Shown: piece after piece, positions 50,401 through 59,780 of the stretch | How positions within the stretch are numbered: position 1 is the stretch's first letter | How the letters are laid out: each line of letters opens with the position of its first letter | Assembly (NCBI GenBank): GCA_964020155.1 | Contig: OZ026555.1 | Coordinates: 2,615,282 to 2,679,281, forward strand | Source: Chondrilla cf. caribensis | Taxonomy: Eukaryota > Porifera > Demospongiae > Chondrillida > Chondrillidae | Length of the DNA stretch: 64,000 nucleotides | Direction of reading: 5' to 3' | Notes under the pieces: generated by a model | Seen by the model: only the letters and a program-made list of their open reading frames with translations | The model's database searches: none | Told to the model about the DNA's origin: nothing | Position numbers and translations under genes: made by a program

Positions 50401-53400
50401 GGTATATATGCATGGAGTCATATGTACACACAGGTAGGAAAGGCTTATGGCACAATAGCAGTCATATACATCTTTATAATGCATATTTGTACTTTGAAAG
50501 TGGTTGATATGATGAACTCCAGCCAATTAAGTGAAGTCGCCTTCCTATGTACTAGCTCCTCCTCATCTTTAGTTAAATCTTTACAATTTGGACCTTGTTT
50601 CTAAAGGATAAAAAATAACACCAAAGTACGCTGATTAGCCTTGATATCCCACATAGCAAGAAATATACAATGGCATCGTCTGAGCTGAATATCCTCATTT
50701 AACATCATGGGGTTAAACATGGACAACGTGCATGGGTGATGCAAATAAAAACATAGAATGTTCCGACAAAATACTTAGAATGGTGACATAATTCAGGAGC
50801 GCTACTGAATTTGGGACTTTGATCAAAATGGCATTTTTAAAACTAGGGTCGGAAGAGCTGCTTAAGTTGCAGTCAGTATATCTGAACACCAACTGTAGGA
50901 GAATTAAGAGTTCATTTGTCACCGAGATGCAGACAACAAGCATGACCAATATGATATGCTTACCATAAAGCAAGACAATGTTTGTGGTCACCTACCATGT
51001 GAAATATCACGGGTATCTTACATTGTCTTGGCAAATGATAGAACTATTATTGGCATGGTGATAGATAGAAGGTGGTATTGTAGGGAATGGGAAGATATAG
51101 ACCCAAGTGGCAAGTTAACGTATGCTGGTAAGCGAAATGATACATGAATATAGCTAGAATCTGATAGAAAAATACTGTTCCAAAATCCACGGGACCAATT
51201 GAATAATTGAATATGCTTATGACAAAACATTGGATTACTTCCTGCGAGCAATGAAAATTAGAGTGCCAGGAAATTTGTTAGGTTTAGGACATAAACTGAG
51301 GGAGAGTGTTACCCTCATGAAAAGTTGGATGATGAAATTTGAAAGAAAAATTATAATACTGTAATTTGACATGCAGACCTACCGATCATTTAATGAGATC
51401 ATTTCCCTATAGGGGTGTGGAGGTACTCCTAGCAAGATTTCACCTTATAAATGTAGAGGTCATATCACAACTGTCAATTAGCAAGAGAAAGATGTTCCAA
51501 ATCAGATGAAGAATTGAAAATTACCAGGCTAGAATTTCTGCACATTCGAAATTTCTTAAACCAAAAAAGGTTGCCACTTACAAAGGTGTAATTACTACTG
51601 TGGATTTTATCATGTTAATTTGAAGTGATAATCGAGAATTCAACCTCGACAAGGTAAACTAAAGGGAGATGCATACATGAATCAAAGCACCTGGTCAATA
51701 ATCCCCACATCAATATTAGTACCAGAGCGGATGTCGAGATTAAGTATAAGGGAAGGTTCTATTGGAAAATTGTTCTAGATCTGTAGATTGGAACATTTCA
51801 AAATATAAAAAAGTGCAAAAGGAACGTATGAAGAAAACATCGAAGGAGGTACGTATGTACATTTATTGCAATACTTCAATTGAATGTGATAATTGAGTGT
51901 ATGGAAGCGCTTGTGCATACTCTCTGACTAAGAGCGTTGTGACGTTATTAGGTAGTGCAAATATCTCCAGTCAGTACTGTATATGGCTGTGAAGTAAATA
52001 GTGTAACATATACTTCTGACTCACTATTCCATCAATGATCAACTTTTCCAAGTGACATTTCAGCAGAACTTCAGTTACTATACGCAGTGGTGCATGACCA
52101 AGACTGACACTAGTTATACTGTTGTCAGATGGTAAGGTATCTGAAAACACTTTCCAGTCTATTAGAAAAAAGAAAACAACATGCCATCAAGTACTCATCA
52201 TTTGTTTAACTGCTTTAACAGTTGTGAAACCATCATGCATGATTAATGAAGAAACACTGTACACTAACAGTGTGACACAAAAATAAAAATACCCATTTCA
52301 AATCAAATAATAACAAAATGGATGGTTTGGTTTGGTTGGTTTCACTTTGGTACCATCCAAATTGAACCAAATTAATATCTACATCAGATACATATAACAT
52401 GAACCTGTGTACACCCCTAATTATAGTGTGCGAGTATATGAGTCATGCCACGCTTGTACTCAAGACCCTAGCATATAATTTTTATATACCTTGCTGGTGA
52501 AGCTGAGAAAATGACAATAAATCCACAGAATTGGATGCATGAAGGGATCTCATCATGTCCCTCGGTGGTTCTCCAATCTTCAGAAGAGGCTTTGGCCCAG
52601 TGAACTCCATACCTTTCACAGTGGGATGGTGTTTAATACAATAGTTCAATGCTGTTACTTCATAGCTTGATCTCGCGGCAATGGAAATGAGGCCATTGGG
52701 GAATATCTCAGGGAGGACTTTGGCAGCTACGTCTGGATTATCGGCCTCAAACAGGGAGATCATCAGGAGCATCTTATGATCTTCCTCCCCAATCTTCTTC
52801 TGGCACATCTCTTGGAGGGTGCTTGTCTCGAGTTTCTTCAGTGAGGTGATTCCGGCATAATACTTCCAGATTTCACCCATTTCCACACGTCCTAGATGCT
52901 CCTGCCATAGTGAAGCATGCTCACTATCTGGTAGTGTGCCGATATGCACTGCAGCGAGCATCTCCTGGATGCTTTTGTGCAGGTAGTGGTACAGGCGAAT
53001 GTTACCACGCTCACGTAGTGAATCAACAACTTCGACAAAAAGCAGTCCGTATATACTGCCACGCTTCTCATATTGGATCAGGTTGCTAACATCATGTTCA
53101 GTTAAAAGTAGCCGCTGTTCTGTGCTGCAACATTCAAATGCCTTCTGGCAGAGTTCGTAAAAGCCTGGGAAGTCCACTTCTGAAACAGTCAAAAGATCGT
53201 TTATGGAAATCTTTTGGCCCTCTTTACTGTTGAGGAGTTCGGCAATGATGTATTCCTGGTAAATACCAGTTTGGGTCTCTGGGATACCATGATCTCCTCG
53301 CAAATAGTGAACTTTACAAACGATTTCGAGAACAATTGGAATACGACACATTCCATAAACGTGAGGGAGCTGAAGTAGCTTCTCCTTCAGCTTCTGAGCA

Positions 53401-56400
53401 ATTATCGTTGATTGTTCACTGACAGACAACTTCTCAAAATATTTATCAATATATTCCTCAATGTGTTTTATTTTGAACCCTAGGATTTCAACATGGCGAT
53501 GGGGATTGTCAACCAGAGTGAAAAGTTCTTTGCAGGTGACAGGTCGGGTTGTGATCACAACATCACACTCGCTCAGGTACAGAGTGGGGTCATGCGTTGA
53601 AAGAAGTTTCTGAAAGAAACGGCACGACCTCAGGGATTCTTCCAGCTCATCGTAACCATCCAAAATGAACATCACGTTTCTTCCATGACTTTGGTTGAGA
53701 GCATCACAAACATTATAGTCATTGACAGATTTCGCAGCATATTTCACAAAAAGGTGCTTCAGGTCAAGTTCTTCATCTTGTTTAATTCTGAAGATGAGTT
53801 CTCTTAGTTCCACAAGTACTACCATCTGGTAATTGTTTGGTAGTCTCTTTGAGGCTAGGTCCTTGCAAAGTTGTCGTGAAAGGGTGCTTTTCCCACACCC
53901 AGGTGCTCCACTGATCACAATTCTACGTCCAGTGAAAGGCTTGTCATCTCCAAAATCAAGAACTTCTTCATATTTTATTGATCCCGATTTGCTATGTACA
54001 GCGTCAATGCCTTGCAGAGTAGCCTGAAGAAAATCACTGATTTGCATCTTGTTCTTCAAAATTCTCTGTCCTCTGTCAATGACAGCCAGCTCTATATACT
54101 CCAGTCTGGGACGATCAATCTTGGCAGGTACAGGAGGGAGCCTAGCATAGTACAGCTTGAGATGAGAGAACCATTTTTGGTAGATCTAGAAATAAGATTG
54201 GATAATTTTCAGTATATTAGCATGTTGCAAACATCTGTAAATAATGTTACATTTACTGGCAGCATTCATTCCATGTGTTTGGTTCATGTGTTCAATTTGG
54301 TTCATTCGAATTTACGCATGTGGAACATGTCCATTAACACTTTTATGGCTTCTTGGGATTGCCGGATTTTGGTAAAATTGAATTGTTTATGTTTCTCTGA
54401 AGGAAGCAGGAACTAGTACTAAACTGCTTCAAGATATCATTATCGTATTAAATCTTCACTCTTAGAGCTTTTGGTAAGGATTCATAATTACGAAGAAAAT
54501 CAGCATTTTATTTGGCTTATAAGAAACATTTAATCGGGCGGCCTTTATATAAGAGAGCTCATATAGATACAGTTTTTGGATTACTGTATATACTATGATA
54601 TTTTCTAAAAGTCTACCGAAGGGGGTTTTAATGCACCGAACATTTAGGGAGATATTAGCAAAAATATGGCAAACCATCGAAACTTACCGAGAATTTTCGC
54701 TAATAACGCTTGGAAGGAATTGCGATTCAAAACCCCCCTCGGTGAAAAGTTGAATCATCCCCATTTCTCGGCAATACAACAATCAGATCGATCCTAGGTA
54801 GCCTGGATCAAAAAGGCCCCATAATTTTGTAGATGCCACAATGTAATCCGCTACAAGAGGCATTATCACATGATTATCATGTTACTAATTGGCTTACGTC
54901 ATTATCTCGCCGATATTAAGTGTTATTGTGAGATAGTCTTTGATCGATTTAATGCCTTTTCAGTCCAATCCATTGTTTTTTTGAACTCTTAATATTTCTA
55001 AAGATACTATTGATAAGAATTTTTGATTGTTGGGAGAGCAGAGATAAATGGAAACTGAAAAAAAGGACCCGAAGACAATCGAGGTACACACCGACAAATG
55101 ACGAAATATTGATCTTGTATCTTCCTTTTATAACCATTATGCACTCTCTATACATGAAATAACTAAAATTGCTCCATTCCTAATCGTAAACTTAATTCAA
55201 TGGCAGCGCTCCATCCCTTAAAAGGTCCAAAACAAAATACGCGGTCGAATATAGTTTTAATTTTTTGATTTAAACCTCTAGATTAGGGTTTAAATCAAAG
55301 AAAGTAAGGATTGAAGTATGCCAAAAGTATTTTATTCGTGCTACATACTTTCAAACGTCAATTATGATCGATCGCTTTTCTTGCGTAATCACTTGACCAA
55401 ATCACGAGAACGTCATGTGATTATGGGATCTCAGGCTGCACTAAGGCGCTAATAGCATTAGCTTAGTGAGGTAAGCGGACATGTTCCACATGCGTAAAGG
55501 TCAATCCACCTTCATTATTGGACGTCCAACATCACATTCAATGTAGTAGTGATGATCTCCATACATTAACATAATGGTCCAAAAGCCGTAGTACAGCATT
55601 AGTTAGCAATCACTAAACTGCTCGGTTATTACCAAAAAGTTCCTCAAATATGTCATGTATATAATACATTATATTCATGCACTGGCAGCATTTCATTCCA
55701 TGTGTGAGCATATGTAGTTGATAAAACAAATTTAAATCCACTTGCAATATTGCAACAATACATTCATAGTTGTGATGATCTTCATACATAAAAATATATT
55801 ATGGAGAAATATCCCTCAGCTGGATTTTAATATGAATAAATTACATTGCTGAGGAATGGAAGAGCAGAAACCTAACCAGGCAGGCAAGCTAGGTGCAGAA
55901 AGACTCACCAAAGAAATAGCTTCTTCAGACAATTCAACGTCATGTATGACTACGGCATGTTGCTGCAAGTCTCTTTGATCCTGCAATAACATGATGAAGT
56001 AGACAGACAATGAAGTACACATTGAAAATAGTGGTCCACATAAGCACAAGATAACAATAAAATATCAGATGTCCACATATGTACATATAGGTGCAGCTAG
56101 AAAAACCATGTCATTCAATTGAGAACTGCATGTACAGTACACATTCACATACATGAAACTAAGTGAAATATGTTTCAATGATAGTAAAAGAAAATAGTAC
56201 ACACTCATCTGCATCCTTCATACAGTAGTGCAATGATGTGATGTAAAATAGATGCACGTATGTGCTGCATTAAACAAATATTTTGAAACAGAAAAAAATT
56301 GCTTTTAATTTGTACGGCTTGGCAATTGCCTTACACAAGACTATAATCATGAGTCCCATCAAAAACTTGAACAGAAACCACTCGTAATAATAGATGCACA

Positions 56401-56742
56401 CACAGGCAGTCTCATACATTCCAGTAAATATTACCTGAGCACTGACAACAGATTTTAGATGGCGTGCAATTTCCTGTGCTGAATCCTCATGACTACGATA
56501 GCTGTCAGCTGTGTTTATAAAGAAACAGAACAAAGGTTCATGTATAGTTGTGTCTTGAAATATGATCAATATAAAGTGTGGTTTTATTAGGAATGTATGC
56601 ATTGTTCATGTAATTGCTATAAATATTACTAATAGCTTATAAGCACTCACACATTATTCTCTGTATCTCAGTGATCCACCCAGGTGACCATTGGAGAATA
56701 CAGCAGTTGAGCTTGGTGAGGTGAATACAGGTGAATACCAAT
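26422..56742 (-). CDS. NLR-B: proposed giant NACHT-LRR gene (exon chain model)
   Basis: The minus-strand chain is 56651-56742, 56435-56508, 55909-55980, 52490-54185 (NACHT), 52025-52158, 50493-50600, 49682-49840, 48358-48435, then five cassettes of three exons (47109 down to 27023), and perhaps a last exon 26422-26487. All junctions have GT/AG and compatible phases with no stop. That is why I read one gene, not a row of pseudogenes. The product would be an NLR with roughly 20-25 LRR-like segments. Alternatively each cassette could be spliced out or belong to separate transcripts. Only cDNA can decide. Confidence 0.45.
27023..29546 (-). CDS. LRR cassette 1 (exons d, c, b)
   Basis: Exon d 29435-29546 encodes EKWTEFKKPIVRALLKGISL and VQHLMIDCLENCSS. 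Exon c 28524-28687 encodes YDESWMSSLKLLLVPCLTSQ, then SPAEWAAILCGVLEAEDLEE and LNVTMKLTD. Exon b 27023-27109 encodes DNTPVDEKELCEVWSQCKCK and TVKMEIDWP. Phases are 0/1, 1/0 and 0/0. Each exon ends just after a beta-strand-like motif (HLMID, LNVTM, VKMEID), as in RI-type LRRs of NLRs. This is the 3'-most cassette of NLR-B. An extra segment near 26690 is rejected as an exon. Confidence 0.7.
27497..28033. mobile_element. Transposon in cassette 1, TIR TGGTAG-AGGC-AAGTTGGTTCCC
   Basis: A 537-bp element whose ends are inverted repeats (TGGTAGCAGGCAAGTTGGTT and the complement of AACCAACTTTGGCCTCCTACCA), flanked by TA. It sits in the c-b intron. It occurs at the same place in cassettes 2-4 but not in cassette 5. 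A CCGTTTTGG / AACGGAA motif is inside the ends. No transposase is encoded. Confidence 0.82.
29547..31230 (-). other. Inter-cassette intron between units 2 and 1
   Basis: A 1.7-kb intron by the gene model, from the donor of exon b of unit 2 to the acceptor of exon d of unit 1. It contains cassette-specific sequence shared with the other units and no separate gene. Scattered 60-80 residue frames here are shared noise of the repeats. Confidence 0.5.
31231..33402 (-). CDS. LRR cassette 2 (exons d, c, b)
   Basis: Exon d 33288-33402 is three bases longer than in cassette 1 and encodes GGEWTEFKKSIMRALLKG, then VQHLVINCEYNCFS. Exon c 32725-32888 encodes YDESWMSSLKQLLVPCLTSQ with LEELDVTLRWTD at the end. 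Exon b 31231-31317 ends KTVKMKIERY. All stops are avoided and phases are kept despite many substitutions, which argues for selection. Part of the upstream intron present in the other units is deleted here. Confidence 0.7.
31706..32234. mobile_element. Same transposon family, copy in cassette 2
   Basis: Same ends, same TA flanks and same intron position as 27497-28033, so it was copied with the cassette and not inserted anew. Confidence 0.8.
33403..35079 (-). other. Inter-cassette intron between units 3 and 2
   Basis: Intron by the model; homologous to 29547-31230. No separate gene is seen. Confidence 0.5.
35080..37582 (-). CDS. LRR cassette 3 (exons d, c, b)
   Basis: Exon d 37471-37582, exon c 36568-36731 and exon b 35080-35166. 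Exon d is like that of cassettes 1 and 4. Exon c has the variant ends AEDLEKLDVTMWLTD. Exon lengths are 112, 164 and 87 nt, and phases are as in the other units. Confidence 0.7.
35555..36077. mobile_element. Same transposon family, copy in cassette 3
   Basis: Orthologous insertion to 27497-28033, with TA flanks. Confidence 0.8.
38413..38945. mobile_element. Private insertion between cassettes 3 and 4
   Basis: The other units read GATGCATGCATATTAATATG straight through at this point (for example 34002). Here about 530 bp of clearly more GC- and CpG-rich DNA starts with ATTACCGAGCGTCAGCGAGG. A small palindrome AGATCTTGACATGCAAGATCT sits near its right end. Two coding-like minus-strand frames are inside. 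No clear terminal repeats identify the element type. Confidence 0.6.
38679..38876 (-). CDS. Coding-like frame inside the private insertion
   Basis: A minus-strand frame from ATG at 38876 contains IGEPCSSAMEIEKSLCKKVD and ends near a GTAAGT at 38684-38679 that could be a donor. Composition differs from the surrounding array. It may be a first exon carried along by a mobile element. The protein is unrecognised. Confidence 0.25.
   Translation of the reverse strand: MTSSKNVVQNGRHDWCPERRIGEPCSSAMEIEKSLCKKVDNCYLNCLKVLGSDAVQNLSTGGIEK
40018..42535 (-). CDS. LRR cassette 4 (exons d, c, b)
   Basis: Exon d 42424-42535, exon c 41519-41682 (ending LEELDVTMDLTA) and exon b 40018-40104 (ending TVKMEIRRY). 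Same lengths and phases as cassettes 1 and 3. Its flank to the right (42536 on) is nearly identical to that of cassette 3, indicating a very recent duplication or gene conversion. Confidence 0.7.
40498..41028. mobile_element. Same transposon family, copy in cassette 4
   Basis: Orthologous insertion to 27497-28033, somewhat more diverged. Confidence 0.78.
42536..44420 (-). other. Inter-cassette intron between units 5 and 4
   Basis: Intron by the model; homologous to the other inter-cassette introns. No separate gene is seen. Confidence 0.5.
44421..47262 (-). CDS. LRR cassette 5 (exons d, c, b), most diverged
   Basis: Exon d 47109-47262 is longer (154 nt) and encodes KQTLDYKKHIFESVKSIMKV, then TQKVRHLIFDTLFIEDI. 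It keeps phase 0 in and 1 out. Exon c 45663-45826 is close to the others. Exon b 44421-44513 has six extra bases and ends TVKMEMKIDFR. All length changes are multiples of three. This unit lacks the transposon that the other four share, so it probably branched off first. Confidence 0.68.
44847..45099. mobile_element. Tc1/mariner-type MITE in cassette 5 only
   Basis: A 253-bp element with ends CAGTGGAACCTGTCTAATCT and the complement of GGATTAGGCAGGTTCCACTG, flanked by TA. The other cassettes read GGTACATACTTGACAAC straight through (for example 27431), giving a clean empty site. Confidence 0.88.
46089..46218. mobile_element. Short foldback insertion in cassette 5
   Basis: A perfect 22-bp inverted repeat, AAGGCAAAATGATGAAGATT(CT) and its complement, encloses about 86 bp. 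CTTATGAGTGAT occurs on both sides of the inserted stretch and could be a target duplication. The insertion is absent from the other cassettes. Confidence 0.7.
47263..48357 (-). other. Intron-like sequence of NLR-B
   Basis: Between the exons at 48358 and 47262. AT-rich; nothing further is recognised. Confidence 0.45.
48358..48435 (-). CDS. NLR-B single exon of the b type
   Basis: A 78-nt phase 0/0 exon after ...TACATCCAG with a GTAAGT donor, encoding EESVAKWKTVKISLPNVDDK and IQYSQS. W-TVKISLP matches the WSQCKCKTVKMEID part of exon b in the cassettes, with the same exon end. Confidence 0.55.
48436..49133 (-). other. Intron-like sequence of NLR-B
   Basis: No exon or element recognised here. 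Confidence 0.4.
49134..49520 (+). mobile_element. Non-LTR retroelement remnant (C-terminal RT-protein segment)
   Basis: A plus-strand frame reads IIDIRVINPLARSYRDAP, EREIEHGS-like RAREIEHGSISPLVFSTTGG and WIRCKISFSLL, then TGA, then PSIINIRGSGS in the same frame. The pattern 'D-RV-NP-A ... E--SF-PLVFS-TGGM ... WLRC-LSFSLLRS-I--IRG' is well known from the C-terminal part of metazoan non-LTR reverse-transcriptase proteins. The upstream RT is absent and the in-frame stop marks a dead fragment. It lies antisense in an NLR-B intron. Confidence 0.7.
49682..49840 (-). CDS. NLR-B LRR-type exon
   Basis: A 159-nt frame after ...AACTTTAG with a GTAACT donor, phase 0/0. It encodes SPIGRLFSCIVKALVNTTSA, LEITTKDPCIKVWWKLAWQF and TLCISLYFK. 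The LVNTTSALEIT part has LRR spacing, and KVWW-LAWQFTLCIS parallels the W...TVKMEI of exon b. A shorter version using GTTTGG at 49735 would also keep the phase. Confidence 0.5.
49870..50404. mobile_element. MITE related to 25193-25762
   Basis: The inverted ends TACTGTAGTGTCCAAAATTT and the complement of AAATTTCAGACACTATGGTA enclose about 535 bp with further GTTCGCGAATGGC-type motifs. No transposase. Confidence 0.76.
50493..50600 (-). CDS. NLR-B possible LRR-type exon
   Basis: A 108-nt phase 0/0 frame after ...TATCCTTTAG with a weak GTACAA donor, encoding KQGPNCKDLTKDEEELVHRK and ATSLNWLEFIISTTFK. The KDEEEL...LNWLEFIIS pattern parallels exon b. The phase fits both neighbours, but the donor is poor. 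Confidence 0.38.
50750..52024. other. NLR-B intron region with plus-strand coding-like fragments
   Basis: Plus-strand frames such as LIKMAFLKLGSEELLKLQS (50818 on), RTIIGMVIDRRWYCREWED (51042 on) and YDKTLDYFLRAMKIRVPGN (51217 on) are separated by stops. They look like a decayed protein gene or transposon. I cannot name the family. Confidence 0.3.
52025..52158 (-). CDS. NLR-B, first LRR-type exon
   Basis: A 134-nt exon, the counterpart of 96-229 in NLR-A. Its two first bases complete the codon left by the NACHT exon (G|AC). It encodes WKVFSDTLPSDNSITSVSLG and LRIVTEVLLKCHLEKLIIDG. It ends in phase 0 at GTGAGT, as the following exons require. Confidence 0.7.
52159..52489 (-). other. NLR-B intron between NACHT and LRR exons
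   Basis: A 331-nt AT-rich intron, GT at 52489-52488 and AG at 52160-52159. Nothing else is seen. Confidence 0.55.
52490..54185 (-). CDS. NLR-B NACHT-domain exon (NOD-like receptor)
   Basis: A 1696-nt exon identical in length and phases to that of NLR-A, and a few per cent different in protein. In order: linker IYQKWFSHLKLYYARLPPVP, Walker A GAPGCGKST, Walker B FILDGYDELEE, sensor-like ITTRP, then a helical HD2-like region with LYHYLHKSIQEMLAAVHIG. No stop or frameshift is seen. The protein should be a cytosolic ATP/GTP-binding receptor with C-terminal LRRs supplied by the exons to the left. Confidence 0.93.
54311..55498. mobile_element. Non-autonomous transposon in NLR-B intron
   Basis: TTTACGCATGTGGAACATGT at 54311 is mirrored by ACATGTTCCACATGCGTAAA ending at 55498 (TIR about 22 bp). 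The 1.2-kb interior has no long ORF. The NLR-A intron lacks it and has the hAT-type MITE instead. Confidence 0.75.
55909..55980 (-). CDS. NLR-B small exon upstream of NACHT
   Basis: 72 nt, phase 0/0, encoding DQRDLQQHAVVIHDVELSEE and AISL. Compared with NLR-A (VVHKVELSDKVISL), the changes are conservative and there is no indel. Acceptor ...TATTGCAG, donor GTGAGT. Confidence 0.62.
56435..56508 (-). CDS. NLR-B N-terminal exon
   Basis: 74 nt, phase 1 in and 0 out. With the T left by the exon to its right it forms a Ser codon, then DSYRSHEDSAQEIARHLKSV and VSAQ. Charged and helix-like; the domain is not identified. Confidence 0.6.
56651..56742 (-). CDS. NLR-B first visible exon
   Basis: Open frame after ...CACATATGTAG, reading LVFTCIHLTKLNCCILQW and SPGWITEIQRIM, up to GTGAGT in phase 1. 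The start codon of the gene must lie further upstream (higher coordinates) but was not identified. A 10-bp direct repeat (ATTCACCTGT-like) near its 5' part distinguishes it from NLR-A. Confidence 0.42.
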
Positions 56743-58429
56743 CTACATATGTGGAAAAATTAGTATGGACATTGTCAATCAAATATTAATATATAAATAC
56801 ATGAATAATAGCATAGTAAACATAAATACTGAAGAAATGAAGAATATAAGGACTCATTACTAGTCGAATTATAGTTCAAATAACTTGGTCTAAATAAGCT
56901 TATAGCAATGAATAAAGATAGCACAAGCTATTATCCATCCTTGGGACACATGTGCCATATGGTACAAAGGTGGATGAACTCTATTGTGTTACATATTTGC
57001 ATGTTTTTGTTTTTGTGGTTGTGTTGTCTTATTATTATTACTATATTATTTTAGTTGTTGACAATTTCTTTTTTCGTTAGGTATTATTATTATCTGCTTA
57101 ATTCTATTATTTGTTCTTTTTTATTGTAATTTATGTTTAATCATTACTATTGCAGTTATTATTATTATTACGTATATTATTGTAATTGATTATTATTGCT
57201 GTTGCTGTTATTATTTTTGTTATTATTATCGTAATTGTTAGTTATCTTTATTGTTGTCAGTATTATTATTATTATTATCATTATAACTACTAGCAACATT
57301 ATTAAGCCATTGGTATTTGTAGATACTAATTCATTACACATTATTTTAGTAAGTTTAAATTGTGCACCATATATATATATAGGTTACTACCCGCCTACGA
57401 GGGAGGTATCGTATTTACTGCGCGAGACCCGAGGGCGAGAGTAGTAAATACGATACCTCCCTCGTAGGCGGGTAGTAACCCATTTATCGCCAAATAAACG
57501 CTCCAAAATGCATGCAGAGAATCGCTGCTTCTTTCTGAAGATACTTTCTGTTCTCCAGTCCAGTCCTGTGTGCACGCGATACTCAGAATCGGCAGGTCAA
57601 CTGTACAACATCATCATGGTTGACACCCGTGGAAGAAACACCAGAAAATTTAGAAAGCAAGGTAGCAAAAGCGGCTGTTTTCAATTTTGATCATGACAAC
57701 TTCGAGGAACTCAGTCGTAGATAGATAGTCGATTTTGGATATCGGAGTACATAGCAGAAGACTGTAGTAGCGTTGGTATTAATGAACTACTGGATTTCTG
57801 ACTTTTATTCCAAGTTTCCTCTCATCTGCTGTTACTCTCTCAGTACTGTGCTGTGTTATGTTATTGCTATAATGATATTCATTTCTTGGAATGCGTAAAA
57901 ATTGTCATTTTTTCTAGCACCTCACAATTATTGCCCTTTTAAGGTAAAAACTGGGCACTTACGTGATACTGTGCCTGCGTCACACATACGTGCCAGGGAA
58001 AGTATCAAATTTACTGCCCAGGCAGTGCCTTTGATGTTTGACCTCATCAGGCGATAAAATATGCTTATTTCACCACTTGCCTGTCAGATCCATAACTTAA
58101 CATCATATACTTTACATCTATCTTGTAAATAACAATATTAAATGATATACACTACCATCAATAAATTAATTAAATTTAATGTCGACATCAGTAATATATT
58201 AGATATCATTCTGATACATATACATATTTACATTAGTTACAAATTGCTGTCACTTGCCAAACAAGCATAGATCTTATTGTATCAGCAATATTTGCGTTAT
58301 ATTCTAATTATTTAATATGTATACAGTATGTTGCGTATACTAAATATATATTATTGTTAATTCTATAGCATATTATATACGGTATGTAAACATATGAAAT
58401 CATTAATTTATTCATCCATCCACAATGTC
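56743..58429. other. Spacer between NLR-B and M13-B with TTA-rich tract and palindrome
   Basis: A long (TTA/TTG)n-rich tract lies at 57000-57330. A palindrome follows at 57382-57480. The frame MHAENRCFFLKILSV at 57508 is followed by stops and is not convincing. The divergent NLR and M13 promoters must lie somewhere here. Confidence 0.5.
57382..57480. repeat. Palindrome with arms of about 38 bp
   Basis: GGTTACTACCCGCCTACGAG continuing to GGTATCGTATTTACT is followed, after a GC-rich loop (GCGCGAGACCCGAGGGCGAGA), by the complete reverse complement ending GGTAGTAACC. It has the same general plan as the inverted repeat at 16066-16168. Confidence 0.88.
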
Positions 58430-59048
58430 TAGGAATAGCACACTGTCATCCTCTCACATGGCTGTGGTATTCTTTCAATGATTTACATGGAACCTCCATA
58501 ATTCAACACCTTCATGTCATCTATAATCTGATCACATTCTGACATATCTGAATACTAGATTGCACTTGGAAAACATCTATAATCTGACATGTAATTGTGG
58601 CTCCAATTTAGTGTCGGATTATCAAGGTTCCACTGTATCATTTGAATCATTATTTTTCTATAATTGTATAATAATCCGTATTACTATACATTCATGCATG
58701 CAACCTTACCTCAAAATTCAATATTGACGGTAAATGCGATATGATGATAATGATGACTGTTGGTGTTGCGACCCTATACTTTTTCAAAACAAATCCGGGG
58801 AAGAATAACCCTTGATCTTGACCTCATTCACTATCAAGGAGCTAAAGTCGAGTAGAAGAAACACCATTATCGATACTCCATTATTATAGCTAGATAGTTG
58901 GAAAACTAAACAATGTTACCTTTGATCGAGTGTATACTCCCATATATGTCTACTGTCACGGTAACAAAATCAATTTTCCTCAACAACGTCCAGACTTGAC
59001 TATCACGAGGGAGGGAGAAGCGAGGGGCGGATCCAGAACAGGCCGCGT
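58430..59048 (+). promoter_or_regulatory. Probable 5' flank of M13-B
   Basis: This block is a diverged third copy of 5631-6256 and 6257-7490: CTCACATGG-TGTGGTATTC, AACCTCCATAAT-CAACACC and CAAGGTTCCACTGT occur in the same order. It ends directly before exon 1. Retention in both M13 copies suggests it is part of the transcription unit or its promoter. No TATA box can be pinned down. Confidence 0.4.
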
Positions 59049-59075
59049 GTGCATGGCACGCAAAAATTACTGTCG

Positions 59076-59466
59076 ATGACGAGGTCCACAAAAATGGCGG
59101 GCGAAAGGACACCATTAATCGCTCTAAAGAGACTGACCGGGAAGAGGTTTTGCTGTTATTACGGATTTTGTACGACTGTATTTCTGTTCTTATCCATAAC
59201 GATCGCATCAATATTCGGTGCTCTGTACTTCTTCTCCAAAGCTAACGGTGCCTGTAAATCAAGTTCCGTCACGACCGCATCTCCTGCCCAAGGCCAGTTG
59301 AATCGGGTTTTAGCTCTGTCTCCTAATGTTAACGTGTGCACCACTGCAGTGTGTGTCGAGTTGGCAGCGGAAATTCTCAGCTCTATCGATGAAACAAAGT
59401 CCCCTTGTGACGATTTCTACGACTTTGCTTGTGGAAAGTGGGAGCAGTCTCATTACCTTCCCCCAG
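59076..59466 (+). CDS. M13-B exon 1: tail, membrane anchor, start of ectodomain
   Basis: ATG at 59076, or at 59094 within AAAAATGGCGG, which is also the start conserved in M13-A. A basic tail (LKRLTGKRFCCYYG) precedes the hydrophobic stretch TTVFLFLSITIASIFGALYF, a signal anchor. The ectodomain begins with LSPNVNVCTTAVCVELAAEI, then the family hallmark CDDFYDFACGKW, before the GTATGT donor in phase 1. Confidence 0.85.
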
Positions 59467-59595
59467 GTATGTATGTGTGAAAGGCTTTACTTTGTAAATT
59501 ATTATTACAAGTGCATTTGACGTAGCAAGATGTTGTCTTAATTCTAATGAATATTGAACCTTTTAAAATTAGCAAAATGCATGTTTGTCTTGTGC

Positions 59596-59651
<56 letters not shown>

Positions 59652-59683
59652 TTGTGTATTTGTGCATGTGTGTACATGCCTGT

Positions 59684-59748
<65 letters not shown>

Positions 59749-59780
59749 TTGTGTATTTGTGCATGTGTGTACATGCCTGT

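Noticed and set aside
57508..57690. Short plus-strand frame right of the palindrome
   Set aside because: No splice donor, start context or similarity that would support it; followed by stops.
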